From NCBI GenBank assembly GCA_026826555.1, contig JAKSZT010053837.1:5308520-5372519 (forward strand): DNA of 64,000 nucleotides, read 5' to 3'. The stretch's first letter is position 1, and each line of letters begins with the position of its first letter. Origin of the DNA: Tolypeutes matacus (lineage: Eukaryota > Chordata > Mammalia > Cingulata > Chlamyphoridae). Both the position numbers and the translations under genes were made by a program. Positions 46,476-56,529 of the stretch are shown piece by piece. The notes under the pieces were generated by a model. The model had not been told where the DNA came from. It was given only the letters and a program-made list of their open reading frames with translations, and did no database searches.

Positions 46476-48579
46476 TTAAGAATGTATCTAAAAAACAATA
46501 AAGAGGTTGCAGTGGAGAACTTCACACTTCCCATGCATGTACTCAGCTTAAAGTATTTGCAACTATTCCTCTAAGAAATTTTTCTTAAGAATATAGTTCC
46601 AATCACTAACAGCTGTGAACAATTTCATGCAGTAATTTCCAGCAGGGTTGTACTATAGTTAGCGTACTTTATTAACTAAAGTTCCATTTTTTCCTCTTAC
46701 ATACCACTGCAGATGTCTGAAAGCTTATAACCCATCATTAACTTATGTCATTTTGTGATGCTCCAAATAACTACCAAATATGCTCAAACAACTCAGAAGG
46801 GCTAATCTGAATTGTATATAAATTAAATTTGTGCTAAAATACTTAACCATCTTACTTTAAGCTTCTAAAGAGAGACCTTGAATAAAGTTATCTTCTGTTG
46901 GGGATACTGTGTTTTCTGATACGGTTTCTCTATGGTTCAAGTGAGGTTCTGCAGAACTCAACACAGGCAAATGAAGAGAGGAGAGTCAGAAGAAGTTGGT
47001 GAAAGGGTGCATAGTACTGTGTAAAAAAAGAAGAGAGCTAGGATTTGCAAAGTAGCAAATAAAAACATTGAAAAACAGGGAGTAGCAAACCTATCAAACG
47101 GCATAGAAAAGAAAAGTCCTAATATCTGAAAAGTATCAGCATAGATAAAAACTTGAAAGCAGGAAAAATGTAGAAATAATAAATGAAATCTTCATGCTTG
47201 ATCAGAAATGAACAAAGTGTTCAAAATTATATGTTATATTTCCTGATAGGGAACAAAAGAGAATAAAGCAGCTTAAAGAAACATCACCCTAAATACAATT
47301 TTGTTTAAAGTATTCCCCACTATTAATAAAAGACTGAAAATTACTGTTTAATAATATCCAATGACACTGGAAAGTGAAATATATTACAAAGAGAATGTAC
47401 AGCATATTGTGAACACTGGTTAACTCAGAATAATGGAGTTTAAAAAAATTCTTTTCCTTTCTTTTCTTTTTTCCTTTTTTCTTAATCTGTGTACTTTGTA
47501 TCAAAGGCATTCTAGAAACTACTATTATATTTGTGGTACAGTCTACTCCATTCTTTAAACAGAAATTCTATAAAGTGTTTTAATTTTCTAATTGTAAGTA
47601 AAAGTGTGAACCCATGACAATATATTCCACCAGCAAATTAAGAACTATAGCAATATATCCAGAAAACTCCCAATGCCAAATAGAAAATATACACTAGGAG
47701 AGGATGACATTGACTTTAATTTAAATGGACTCACTACCACTTGATCTAAATTACTAGTGCACACTTTCCAAAACCCGAGAAGCTGTAGAAGAATGGTATC
47801 CTTTCAAGGGAAATAAATTCGAAGCAATTCACAACACAGTTACTTTGGATTTTTTACAGTTTAAAAGAAAAAAAAAAAAAAAAAAAAAGCTTTCCCAGAA
47901 TCCTAATTCCCCTAACTCCCAAAAATGACAAAGCCAAAAATCAAACTATTCTCCTGCAATCAAGTTTTTCCCAAAACTCTTCTCTTGAAACAGCTGTTTT
48001 ATCTAGTCCCCTTATTGTCTGAGGCATCTCATTGTAAGATTATTTTGTAAAGGAGGAATCCAATTCCTAATGCTCTACTGCTCTAGATGTCTACGGATTT
48101 CGAATCCTAATACCACAGCGTCCTGCTCCAAGGAGAATCCAACAGCACCGTGGATACTACGGGAGAAGAACGATTTGAGAAACACTGCCCAGGAGGGGGA
48201 CATCGGTGCAAAGGCTGTGCCTGCAGGTAGTCCTTGAAAGGAAAGAGAACAGGATGAGCAGCCGGGGGGGGGGGGGGGGGGGCGCGCACAGCACACGAGG
48301 GTGGGGAAGCCCACTCCAAAGGAAGCAACTGACAGCCACCCCAGAGAGGCCGTCTTCCCAAAAAGTTAAACGGCGAGTGAAGTGGGACAGGCGAAGCCAG
48401 GGAAGTGAACGGGAATTAGGGAAGGAAAATTACTAAACACCAACGAGGTACCTTAATTTGAGGGGTGTGTGAGCCGGTGGGACGTTATCCCTAAGGGTCG
48501 CTTTGAAAAGACCCCCCAATTGGGGGGGGGGGGGGCAGGGGGGCCAGGCGTGGACTAGAATAAGCCGAGCGCTTGCTGG
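46476..48579. other. No gene recognised; homopolymers approaching the CpG island
   Basis: AT-rich sequence with a TTTTC-rich tract (47450-47480) and an A run of 21 (47868-47888). From ~48.1 kb the GC content rises. Runs of 19 G (48264-48282) and 14 G (48522-48535) precede the island. If a minus-strand gene starts in the island, this is the beginning of its first intron. Confidence 0.45.
48264..48282 (+). repeat. Homopolymeric G run (19)
   Basis: Nineteen consecutive G at 48264-48282, followed by GCGCGCAC. A second run of 14 G is at 48522-48535. Such runs can form quadruplexes and are prone to assembly length errors. Confidence 0.9.
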
Positions 48580-49600
48580 GTCTCTAGTCGGCCCCCGACA
48601 AGGTAAGCCAGGTGTTTGGGCGGCAGCTCCGGTCTGCGGGAACACTGCGGCGGCAGCGCGACCCCTGGCCCACCCTCCCCAGCCCGGGCGCGGGGCGGCG
48701 GCGGCGCTTGGGCGGCAGCGCCCCGGCGCACCTGGCTCCCCACCAGTTGAAAGCAAAGTGACTGAGGGCGGACGCGGCGCCTGGCACCGCTCCGACCCAA
48801 GCACACAAAGGCGGATTTTTAAAATCCAGGCAGAGTTGCCGCCGCCGGACCCCGGCGGGCGCCGGGCGCCGAGGGGCTCTTACCTCGGATCCGCCCGCGG
48901 GGCCGCGGCTTTTCCCCGAGGCGCCGCGAGCCCAGGAGAGGTGGGAGGCGGCCGAGAGAAAGCCCCCGACCTGGACGGCGCCCTCCCAGTCCTCCTTGAA
49001 CCGCCAAGCCGCCTTCCGCGCCCGGCTGACGAGAAGCGCCCTCCCCGGGCGAGCACAGCAGCGGCCTCGCGCCCGGCGGGACCGCCTCGCCCGCCGCCGC
49101 CTGTGAAGTCTGGGGCCGCCCGCCCGCTCGCCCGCTCGCGGCCAGAGCCAGCGGCGCCGCGCATGCCCAGTGCCCCTGCGAGGAGCGAGCGGACGCGCAC
49201 TGCGCGATCCGGCGCTGACTCCACGCTCCAGATCTTGCCGGCAGCCGAGCTGTGGAGCATCTGGTAGACCCCAATGCAGGCGGCCAAGGGGCCCTGGGGC
49301 TGGGTGGGCGAGAGAGGGGCTGGAGGAAGGAGACTGGGGGAGCGCCCACTTATCGCCGGAGCGATCAAAGTCAGACCAAGGCTGCGAACCGCCTGCGGGT
49401 TTCCAGAAGTGCCCTAGCAAGCCTGACTAGCAGCCGAGAACGCGGGAAGAGGAATAGAGCTTCTGGAGAAGTTCTTCTCGGCGCTAGCGCTGAAGCCCGG
49501 GCGGAAACAACGCTCGGGTTACCGCGCCCCGGGTCCTGGGGCAGGACTCGTGGCCACTATCCCAGTAGCCGTGGGCCTGCCGCGCCCAAACACCTGGGCA
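48580..49600. promoter_or_regulatory. CpG island promoter
   Basis: About 1 kb of strongly GC-rich sequence with dense CpG dinucleotides, abruptly different from the AT-rich flanks. GC boxes include GGGGCGG at 48692-48698, CCGCCC at 48891-48896 and CCGCCCGCCCG at 49117-49127. NRF1-like sites occur at 49157-49168 (CGCGCATGC core) and as the near-palindrome CGCGCACTGCGCG at 49194-49206. I see no TATA box. This is the usual makeup of a broad vertebrate promoter. The long overlapping frames on both strands (48503-49267 plus; 48584-49420, 48819-49349 and 48880-49368 minus) follow from a scarcity of stop codons in GC-rich DNA. Confidence 0.85.
48884..49260 (-). other. Candidate first exon of an unidentified minus-strand gene
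   Basis: On the minus strand the sequence ATCCGAG|GTAAGAG places a near-consensus splice donor at 48884/48883 inside the CpG island, so a first exon ending there is plausible. The upstream boundary is a guess: the NRF1-like sites at 49.16-49.21 kb suggest transcription starts near or just above them. An ATG near 49165 (MRGAAGSGRERAS...) opens a frame that stays open to the donor. Its composition is low-complexity Gly/Arg/Ala/Pro and I recognise no protein, so the exon may be entirely 5'UTR. No second exon is recognisable in the remaining 48.9 kb, which implies a long intron 1. The gene cannot be named from this sequence. Confidence 0.45.
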
Positions 49601-50264
49601 ACCATCTTCTTCCTTCTCGGGCCTTCATACTATTTTCCCCCTTCCTCTTCGTTTTCTACCCAACTCTTACTGTAAATGGATGAGTCCCAAGGGCTCTGGG
49701 AGTCTCCAAACTGCTGGTTCCGCCCAGCATGTCTGCCCTGAATCCCATTTCTCTCGAAGCTCTTGCAAGAGCCTGGTGTGCTTTGTCGTCGAGGCTTCTT
49801 TCACTTAGTGCCTCTCACTACCCTACCATCCCTCTTAAGCATTCCGTTCTCCCTGAGTAGCTCCCGGAGCCACTAAAGAAGTCCTGTACGTTGTATTTTC
49901 TTACTGGAAAACACCTCAATTGCCTTGGCTTTCTCTCCCCTACCTCCGCACCTCCTCTCCCTCACTCTCGCATATCCACTGCCCCTCCAGTTCCAACTTC
50001 TTTATAGGTGATCGACTTTCGGAAGACAAGGAACGACTATAAAGTAAATTTGGTTGATAAGGTTAAACTTGCTTGCTTTGTGAAGCAAGGAGAAAGAGCC
50101 AGGATGGAAATTATAACCCTTTTGCTACAAGTTGGAATAGATCTCAGAGGTGAAGTCCAAACCCCTACATTAAGAAGAAATCCTCTCTCCAATAGGTCCA
50201 CCAGACCACTATCCAGTGTTGGAAATCTCTATTTTTATCAATATTATGTATAATCATGTTTATT
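49601..50264. other. Island shoulder, then no gene recognised
   Basis: GC content declines through pyrimidine-rich sequence (49620-49990). The frame at 50008-50253 shows no recognisable domain. Confidence 0.4.
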
Positions 50265-50460
50265 TACTGAATATTTACTGATGCCAGGAGCAATATACAG
50301 GAATTATTTCTAGTCCTTAGAATGGGATGAGTCCTATTATACCTACTTAGCACATTAGGAAAATGAAGCTCAAAGCATACTTCTTTTTGCCAAAGTCAAT
50401 GCTGATGCCAGAATTGAAATCCAGGTCTGCTTATTTCCAAAGCCTGTATCATTTTATTTC
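50265..50460 (-). repeat. MIR SINE, diverged
   Basis: Reverse MIR order: 'tttactgaatatttactgatgccaggagcaatatac', 'tcctattatacctacttagcacattaggaaaatgaagctcaaagcat', 'ccaaagtcaatgctgatgccagaattgaaatccaggtctgc'. Confidence 0.75.
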
Positions 50461-51397
50461 TGTACATCAAAACACCTTAAACCTGTGGTCCTAGATCTGC
50501 CCCCTTAGCACCACACAAAAGTCATCTCATCCTTCAACTACACTGTAAACCTTGAAATATTTGAAGCATACTATTGACCATCAGGCAGTCTTCTAATACT
50601 TTCCTCTTCAAAATCTCTGATTCCTTCCACTGTTCCTCAAATGACATGGTGAGCCTTCTGATTTTTCATTTTCACCTTTAAATTGTGCACTCAGAATGGG
50701 ACACCATATTCAAATACATGGGCTGAGAACTGAGTCACAGTGATAGAAGCATATGTTTTTAGTAAGGGAACCCAAACCTGTATCAGTTTTTTCTTTTAGC
50801 CACCTAAAGCCTTTCTTTTAGGCATTACCTAGAATCAAATAAAACACTCATATGTGTTTCATATGGGCTACAATTAAACCATATCCTCCTCCTTACATAG
50901 TATATAATTCTATACTTATACATATTTAAATGTAAATTTTTCTTTTATCCATATTAATTTTTATCTCATGTTTTAGGACATAATTTCAGATTTAAAAAGT
51001 ATTATTAATGATCACTTTTAACTTTATAATATCTATAAATTTGATGGGCATACATCTTTGTCTCCAGTTAAGTCTAATGAAAACAATAGAACAGGCCTAG
51101 AAAAGAGCCTTGAAACTCATCACAAAAATGATCTCCAGAATAACAATCATTTATTAATCAACAGTTTTAAGATCAAACACTTTAATTCATACTATCATAC
51201 CATAATCAGCAAGGATTTCAATAAATCCTTAACTGAAATAAAAATTCAGTCTCTAGCATCTTAAATCTACCAATCCAAGTGACCAATAAAAAAAAAAAAG
51301 TTAAGCAGGATCTGTTTTCAAATTAACCCATTCTGTTATCTAGTAATCCCCACTATCTTTTCTAAGTACATAGAACCATTATTAAAAATCTCTTTTA
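50461..51397. other. No gene recognised
   Basis: AT-rich sequence with an A run near 51288-51298. The open frame at 51058-51264 is unrecognised. Confidence 0.4.
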
Positions 51398-51593
51398 AGG
51401 GGGAAGCAGCTGTGGCTCATTGAGCTGTGGCTCAATCAGTAGGGCTCCCGTTTACCATATGGGAGGCCCCGGGAACTGAACCCGGGGCCTCCTGGTGAAG
51501 GCAAGCCCGCCCTCAAGGCGTGGTTAGCTGACCCAGCGAGCACAAGCAGCAAGGGGGGGATAAATGAATAAATAAATAAATAAATCTTTTTTA
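51398..51593 (+). mobile_element. DAS-type SINE with target duplication
   Basis: 'gggggaagcagctgtggctcattgagctgtggctcaatcag' contains a short internal duplication of the A-box region. It then has 'cgtttaccatatgggaggcc', a degraded B box, 'ctcctggtgaaggcaagcccgcc', 'gctgacccagcgagcacaagcagcaagggggg' and an (AAAT)n tail. The flanking repeats AAAAATCTCTTTTA lie just before it (ending ~51397) and just after the tail (ending ~51612). Confidence 0.9.
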
Positions 51594-51612
51594 AAAAAAA
51601 AAATCTCTTTTA

Positions 51613-51945
51613 GGGAAGTGGATGTGACTCAAGCAATTGAGCTCCTGCCTACCACATGAGAGGTATTGGGTTCGGTTTGGGTTTAGTTTCCTGAGCCTCC
51701 TGGAGAAGGTGAGCTGGCGCAATAAGGTGACACAACAAAGAGGAAAGACAATGAGAGACACAACAAACCAGGGAGCTGAGGTGGCTCGAGCAATTGAGTG
51801 CCTCTCTCACATGGGAGATCCCCAGTGCAGTTCCCAGTGCCTCCTAAAGAGAAGCAGGCTCAGAGAGCACACAGCAAATGGACCCAGAGAACAGATAGCA
51901 ACTGCAAACAACAAGGGGGATAGGGGGAATAAATAAATAAAAATG
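51613..51945 (+). mobile_element. Dimeric tRNA-derived SINE
   Basis: Two tRNA-like halves in tandem: 51613 onward (gggaagtggatgtgactcaagcaattgagctcc) and from about 51773 (gggagctgaggtggctcgagcaattgagtgcc). Each has an A-box-like region and a weak B box, and the element ends 'acaagggggatagggggaataaataaataaa'. The linker contains 'gacacaacaaagaggaaagacaatgagagacacaacaa'. It starts at the end of the preceding SINE's target duplication. Confidence 0.75.
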
Positions 51946-52959
51946 AAATCTTAGAAAAGTTCTAAAAGAGATTTTTTTTTTACCTATTGATGTAAACTTA
52001 CTTGTTGATAATGCCACCATAAACAAGTTTTCCTTTATAAAAACCTCATTATTTGTTGATGTTTGCATGTGAGATGAAAATGATAAGGGCAGAATGGAGT
52101 TAGATACATAAAGTGAAGGTAAGACACATCCAAAATATGCAGGATAGTAGCAAAAGTTGAGGAACAGATAGACTCTACAGCTGGGTATTAAAGCAAGATA
52201 GAACAAATGTGGAAAACTTCTAATGGCTAAATGTTATCTGGGACTAGGAACTAAATCTAAACTACCCAGGAATCAGGTGTATTCTTCAAATGCCCTTCCT
52301 TTCTATCCCAGTCAGCTATATGAATATAATTTAGGAACTGCTGGGAATAACTCTATAGACTCACAGTCATAAAATCATATAATGCAAAAAAAGCATATCT
52401 GTAGATAAATCTAGAAAAATATACTATAGTTTAGAATATTATTTTAATGGTTCAATCTAAAACTTCTAATTATAACTTGGTAGAAACGTAATTTCATTTT
52501 GGTTACCATTATCATTATTGGTTGGCATTGTTGAATGAACAAGACAGATTGGTTGGATTAGTATACTTGCTCTCACTTTATGTGTTTGGGCTTCTTTCCT
52601 ACTTTATAATTGATGTTTGTATATCTTGTTTGTTATGGTCCTTTACGTCTAATCCAGGAGAAGGAATATGACTTCAAAAGGAACTGCTGGGATGCAAGAA
52701 AAAATGGTGAGCAAATAAACTGATAAAAATTTAGGTTAAGCTAAAAAAGCTTGGCCTTTGTAAAATAATGACAACAATAATAATAGTAATGCCAAATTTA
52801 TGAAGTTTTTAAAAACACAATAAAATGCTGGACAATAAAGCAGGAAGATGATCAAAATGAAACTGTTCAGAGGCCCTTGTATTGTTTTGAGGGTGTTAGA
52901 ACATTAATTTTAAATGCCCTTAAGAAAAAGTTCAAAAGAAACACCCATATGATCGTTAT
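51946..52959. other. No gene recognised
   Basis: AT-rich single-copy looking sequence. The minus-strand frame at 51844-52206 partly overlaps the SINE and is not a recognisable protein. Confidence 0.4.
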
Positions 52960-53160
52960 GACTAAATGCTTTATATAAGTTAACTCATTTAAATCCTGAT
53001 GCCAGTCTTCTGAAGTGAGTACTATAATGATCTCCATTTTCCAGGGGAAAATAAATGAGTCATAGGTCATGCAGGTGTATGTGATGATGTTGGAATACAA
53101 ACTCAGGCAGCCTGAGTCCGGAGAACATGGTTTAAACCAATATACTCTGCACTACAGTAT
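52960..53160 (-). repeat. MIR SINE, diverged
   Basis: Reverse MIR order: 'gctttatataagttaactcatttaaatcctgatgccag', 'agtactataatgatctccattttccaggggaaaataaatgagtcataggtcatgcaggtgt', 'gttggaatacaaactcaggcagcctgagtcc'. Confidence 0.8.
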
Positions 53161-53266
53161 CCTAAAAGAGTCTAAAGGAATAGAAACAAGAGTGCAGGGG
53201 TAAAAATAACCAGTAAAGGGAGAGAAAGGGAATAAGAAACAACAAACAAATAAAAATATTAGTCAA

Positions 53267-53450
53267 GGGAAGCGGCTGTGGCTCAATCAGTGGGGCTCCC
53301 GTTTGCCATATGGGAGGGCCCGGGTTCGGTTCCCAGGGCCTCCTGGTGAGGGCGAGCCCGCCCGCACGGCGTGGTTGGCTGACCCAGCGGGCACAAGCAG
53401 CAAGGGGGGGATAAATGAATAAATAAATAAAATCTTTAAAAAAAAAAAAT
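53267..53450 (+). mobile_element. DAS-type SINE, intact tRNA boxes, perfect target duplication
   Basis: Begins GGGAAGCGGCTGTGGCTCAA. A box TGGCTCAATCAGTGG, B box GGGTTCGGTTCCC, a lineage-typical body and an (AAAT)n tail ending in A12. It is flanked by ATATTAGTCAA at 53256-53266 and 53451-53461. The well-preserved boxes and duplication imply a recent insertion. Confidence 0.95.
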
Positions 53451-53642
53451 ATATTAGTCAATCCCCCGCTTTACCCCGTGCCAAAAAAAAAAAAAGGCAA
53501 GAAAGAAAACACATGTAGAAAAGGGGGGACTAAAAATAAATAAATACTGAAGGAGAAAAAGTTCAAATATGTAATCACAATATAACTGGACTAAACTCTA
53601 GTTAAAACACAAAGTCAAAGTAGTTTTTAAAATCTAGCTATA

Positions 53643-54724
53643 GCAGTGATGTCATTAACATGACCATGTGAGACTCCCCTGAAAAAACCTCCCCAAAGAT
53701 TCAGCTAATAAAGACTAGCGTGTGTGTGTGTGTGCGCATGCGCACACACACACACAGACTAGCACAACTTGCTTAGAACTCTGAAGGATGGTAGAGACTG
53801 GAGAAGGACTCCACAAAAGCTGAATAAAAAAAAAAAAAAGAAAATGTCAGGTAGGAAACTTCTGTCCAGGAACCACCAGTCGATTCCTTCTCCCTTTCTG
53901 GTTCCCACACAGCCACCCAACTTGGGAGTTGCTCAGAGGCAGCAGACCAGATTCCTCCCACCTCCCACTAGGGATAGCAGCAAGAGAACCACATCCATGT
54001 CCAAGCAAGGGGACCCAAGTCCACAGAGACCCAGGGCAGAACACCACCTGCTGAGGAGTGCTGCATAGAAAGGAGCCCCTAGGGGGAGAAAAAAACAAGA
54101 GAAAGAAAAATTACGGTAAAACTGCAGCTGGAAAGTGCTGCACTCACTCAATCCAGTTTGTTGGCTGGACCACTTAAACACAAAACGGACTTTTCTGCAG
54201 TGACCCACCCTTCTGGATTGACTCCATCTGGCCCCCTGAAGTGGGATACCTGATTAGGGAAGAAACCAGAGGCAGAAAATCCTCAGAGCAAAAAAAGGGG
54301 TGGTAGTGGAGGTAAACTGATCTGCTGTAAGAGAGGAGGATCCCAGAACTGAAAAGAACCAGGAAAATGGGGCAATGAATGAGGGAGAGAATTTAACAAG
54401 TCACAGGAGCTGGGGAGAAAATTCTGCATGAGGAGAAATGGAACAATTCAAGATTCCTGGAGAAGGAACAGAAGAAAGGAAGTTTTCCCCTGAATGTGAA
54501 ACAAACAAAAAGTACAGTCTTAAATATTGTACCACATATCCAGGGCAAGAATCAGATGAAGAAGAGCTGGGATCATCTGTACAATTAAACACAGGCTATT
54601 CCAAAGTTCTAGAATAAGTTGGACCATGCATCTAAAAGGAGCCTTAACACAAAGCTAATCAACAATAATACCTGACACAAGAGGGAGAAGCAGACCTTCA
54701 GAGTTAACTCATCAAAGTTATCAG
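53643..54724 (+). repeat. L1-B 5'UTR (non-monomeric)
   Basis: About 1.08 kb between the putative target duplication and the ORF1 start, without the ~109-base monomers of L1-A. It holds the alternating palindrome at 53721-53756 and an A run at 53827-53838. Assignment to the L1 depends on the matching 11-bp flanking repeat. The part from ~54.4 kb is certainly L1, because it runs into ORF1. Confidence 0.6.
53721..53756. repeat. 36-bp perfect palindrome of alternating purine-pyrimidine
   Basis: (TG)7 leads into GCGCATGCGC and out through (CA)n. The two halves are exact reverse complements about the centre 53738/53739, and every step alternates pyrimidine and purine. Direct repeats GACTAGC at 53713-53719 and 53757-53763 frame it. 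Both cruciform and left-handed Z-DNA are possible structures. Confidence 0.95.
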
Positions 54725-55384
54725 ATGCCCAGATATCAGCAAACAATTAAAAGCAATATTAAGAAACAGGACGATATGGCTCAGTCAAGGGAACAAATTA
54801 AAACTTCAGAGGCGACACAAAATTTGGAACAACTTATAAAAGAAGTAAAAGCAAATCTAAATCAATTCAAAGAGAAGAAGGAAAACATGCATAAAGAGAT
54901 AGAGAATATTAGGAAGAAAATGTGTGAGCATAAAGAAGAATTTAAAAGTATAAAAAGAATCACAGCAGAAATTATGGGGATGAAAGGTATATGACTAGAA
55001 ATGAAAAATACACTAAAGGTGGAAGAGGAAAATACAAAGATTTGAACAGGCAGAAGAAAGAATCAGCAAACTAGAAGATAGGACAATTGAAATGATACAG
55101 TCAGGAGAACAGATAGAGATAAGAATAGAAAAAAATGAACAGTGTTTCATGGACAGCATAAAGCACACAAACATACATGTCATGGGTGTCCCAGAAGGAG
55201 AAGAGAAGAGAAAAGGGGGAGAAAGAATATTTAAGGAAATAATGAAGGAAAATGCCCCAACTCTTATGAAAGAAATAAATGTACATATCCAAGAGGTACA
55301 ACATACTCCAAACAGAATAAATCCTAATAAACCTACCCTAGGTCACATTCTAATCAGAATGTCAAATACCAAAGATAACGACAG
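54725..55384 (+). pseudogene. L1-B ORF1 (ORF1p), truncated
   Basis: Starts at ATG 54725 (MPRYQQTIKSNIKKQ). The first frame gives a charged coiled-coil region (EQLIKEVKANLNQFKEKKEN) and stops at 54994. A second frame from 55092 carries QIEIRIEKNEQCF and the conserved HVMGVPEGEEKRKG block, then TLGHILIRMSNTKDND. The coding text ends where the LTR begins at 55385, so the C-terminal third is missing. Similarity to L1-A ORF1 in the VMGVPEGEE block confirms identity. ORF1p normally coats L1 RNA; this copy is dead. Confidence 0.85.
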
Positions 55385-56529
55385 TGTTCTAGTTTGCAAA
55401 AACTGCTGGGAGGAATATACCAGAAATCAGTTGGCTTTTATAATGGGAATTTATTAGTTTAAATGTTTATAGTTCTGAAGCTGTGTAAATGTCTAAATCA
55501 AGGCATCATCAGAAATGCTGTCTCACTGAAGCTGCTGGTGATCCTGAACTCCTTGCACATGGCAAGGTAAATGCAGGCATCTCCTCTTCCAGGTCTCCTT
55601 GTTTCAGTGTCTGGCTTCTCCGTGTCTTCCTCTCTACCAGGTTCCTCTCTGAGCTCCTGGGTTCCTTCTCTGTCTCTGCAGCTTTTTCTGTGTGTGTCTC
55701 AGCATGTTGCTCCTGTATATAAAGGACTCCAGCAAGAGGACTGTATTAGTCAGCCAAAGGGGTGCTGATGCAACATATCAGAACTCTCTTGGCTTTTATA
55801 AAGGTTATTTATTAGGGGTAGAAGCTTACAATTACAAAGCCCTAAAGAATCCAGCTCAAGGTACCATAAGAGGTACTTTCTCACCTAGAGTCTGTTGCCA
55901 TGTGTGAGGGTTCAGCCTTCCTCTTCCCTCTTAAGGCTCCATGGGTCCAGCTTCTTCTAATCTTGGCTGTAGGCTGGCATAAGGCTCATCTCTCTTCCTG
56001 GGGCTCAGCTGCTGTGTTTTCTTCACAAGGTCAACTGTATACTACCAGGCGAATGGCTCAACTCTTCCTGGGCCTCCAGCACCAAAACCAAGAGCTCTCC
56101 TCTGCTGTGTCTTTTTCTGTGTATTTACTTCCCTGTCTTTGACTGAGCATACATTTATATAGCCCACAGCTGTAGGCCTGCTCTAGGTGAGCACTCAAAC
56201 TGAGTCGCCCTAATGATGTGGTCAAATAAAAGCCCTAATCTTGATTTAATAAAGTAAAAGTGAAACCTCTGAATCTAATACAATCTAATACACCCAGAGG
56301 AACAGACCAGTTTATAAATATAATCCAATATCTATTTTTGGAATTCATAAATAATACCAAACTGCCACAAGGACCAAGGGTTACCCTGGGTCACACCTCA
56401 CTGATATAATACAATTGAAGACCCCCCAACTGAATCCAGTCCAATCAAAGGATCCCACACCCACAAGAATAGATTTGCCTCAAGAACACAATCTTTTCTG
56501 GGATCTACAAAAAGCCTCAAACTGTCACA
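55385..56529 (-). mobile_element. Family-2 (MaLR-like) LTR, split by another LTR
   Basis: Plus strand begins TGTTCTAGTTTGCAAAAACTGC and ends AAACTGTCACA. Excluding the inner LTR and its duplicated 5 bases, its own length is about 511. It is followed immediately by internal sequence whose first bases (ctctaccctctagatcccaa) are typical of the primer/tract side of MaLR internals in reverse. The same LTR type, in forward orientation, is at 35442-35793. It is an old endogenous retroelement LTR with no coding capacity. Confidence 0.75.
55742..56370 (-). mobile_element. Solo LTR (family 1) nested in the family-2 LTR, 5-bp duplication
   Basis: Runs from TGTATTAGTC to CTGCCACA (629 bases) with AGGAC on both sides (55737-55741, 56371-56375). 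Minus orientation is supported by AATAAA on the minus strand (plus-strand TTTATT at 55808-55813, about 70 bases from the 3' end) and a TATA box on the minus strand at 56152-56161 (TATATAAATG). TG...CA ends and a 5-bp duplication fit a class III/MaLR-like LTR. Open frames crossing it (55692-55907, 55900-56142) are incidental. Confidence 0.9.

Noticed and set aside
48503..49420. Long open frames on both strands of the GC-rich region (254, 278, 176 and 162 codons)
   Set aside because: Stop codons are rare in CpG-island sequence. The frames overlap on both strands, are low-complexity Ala/Arg/Gly/Pro, and match no family I know.
53267..53345. Possible tRNA gene (A and B boxes)
   Set aside because: The tRNA-like part is followed by the DAS SINE body and A-rich tail and is flanked by a target duplication, so it is a SINE head rather than a tRNA gene.
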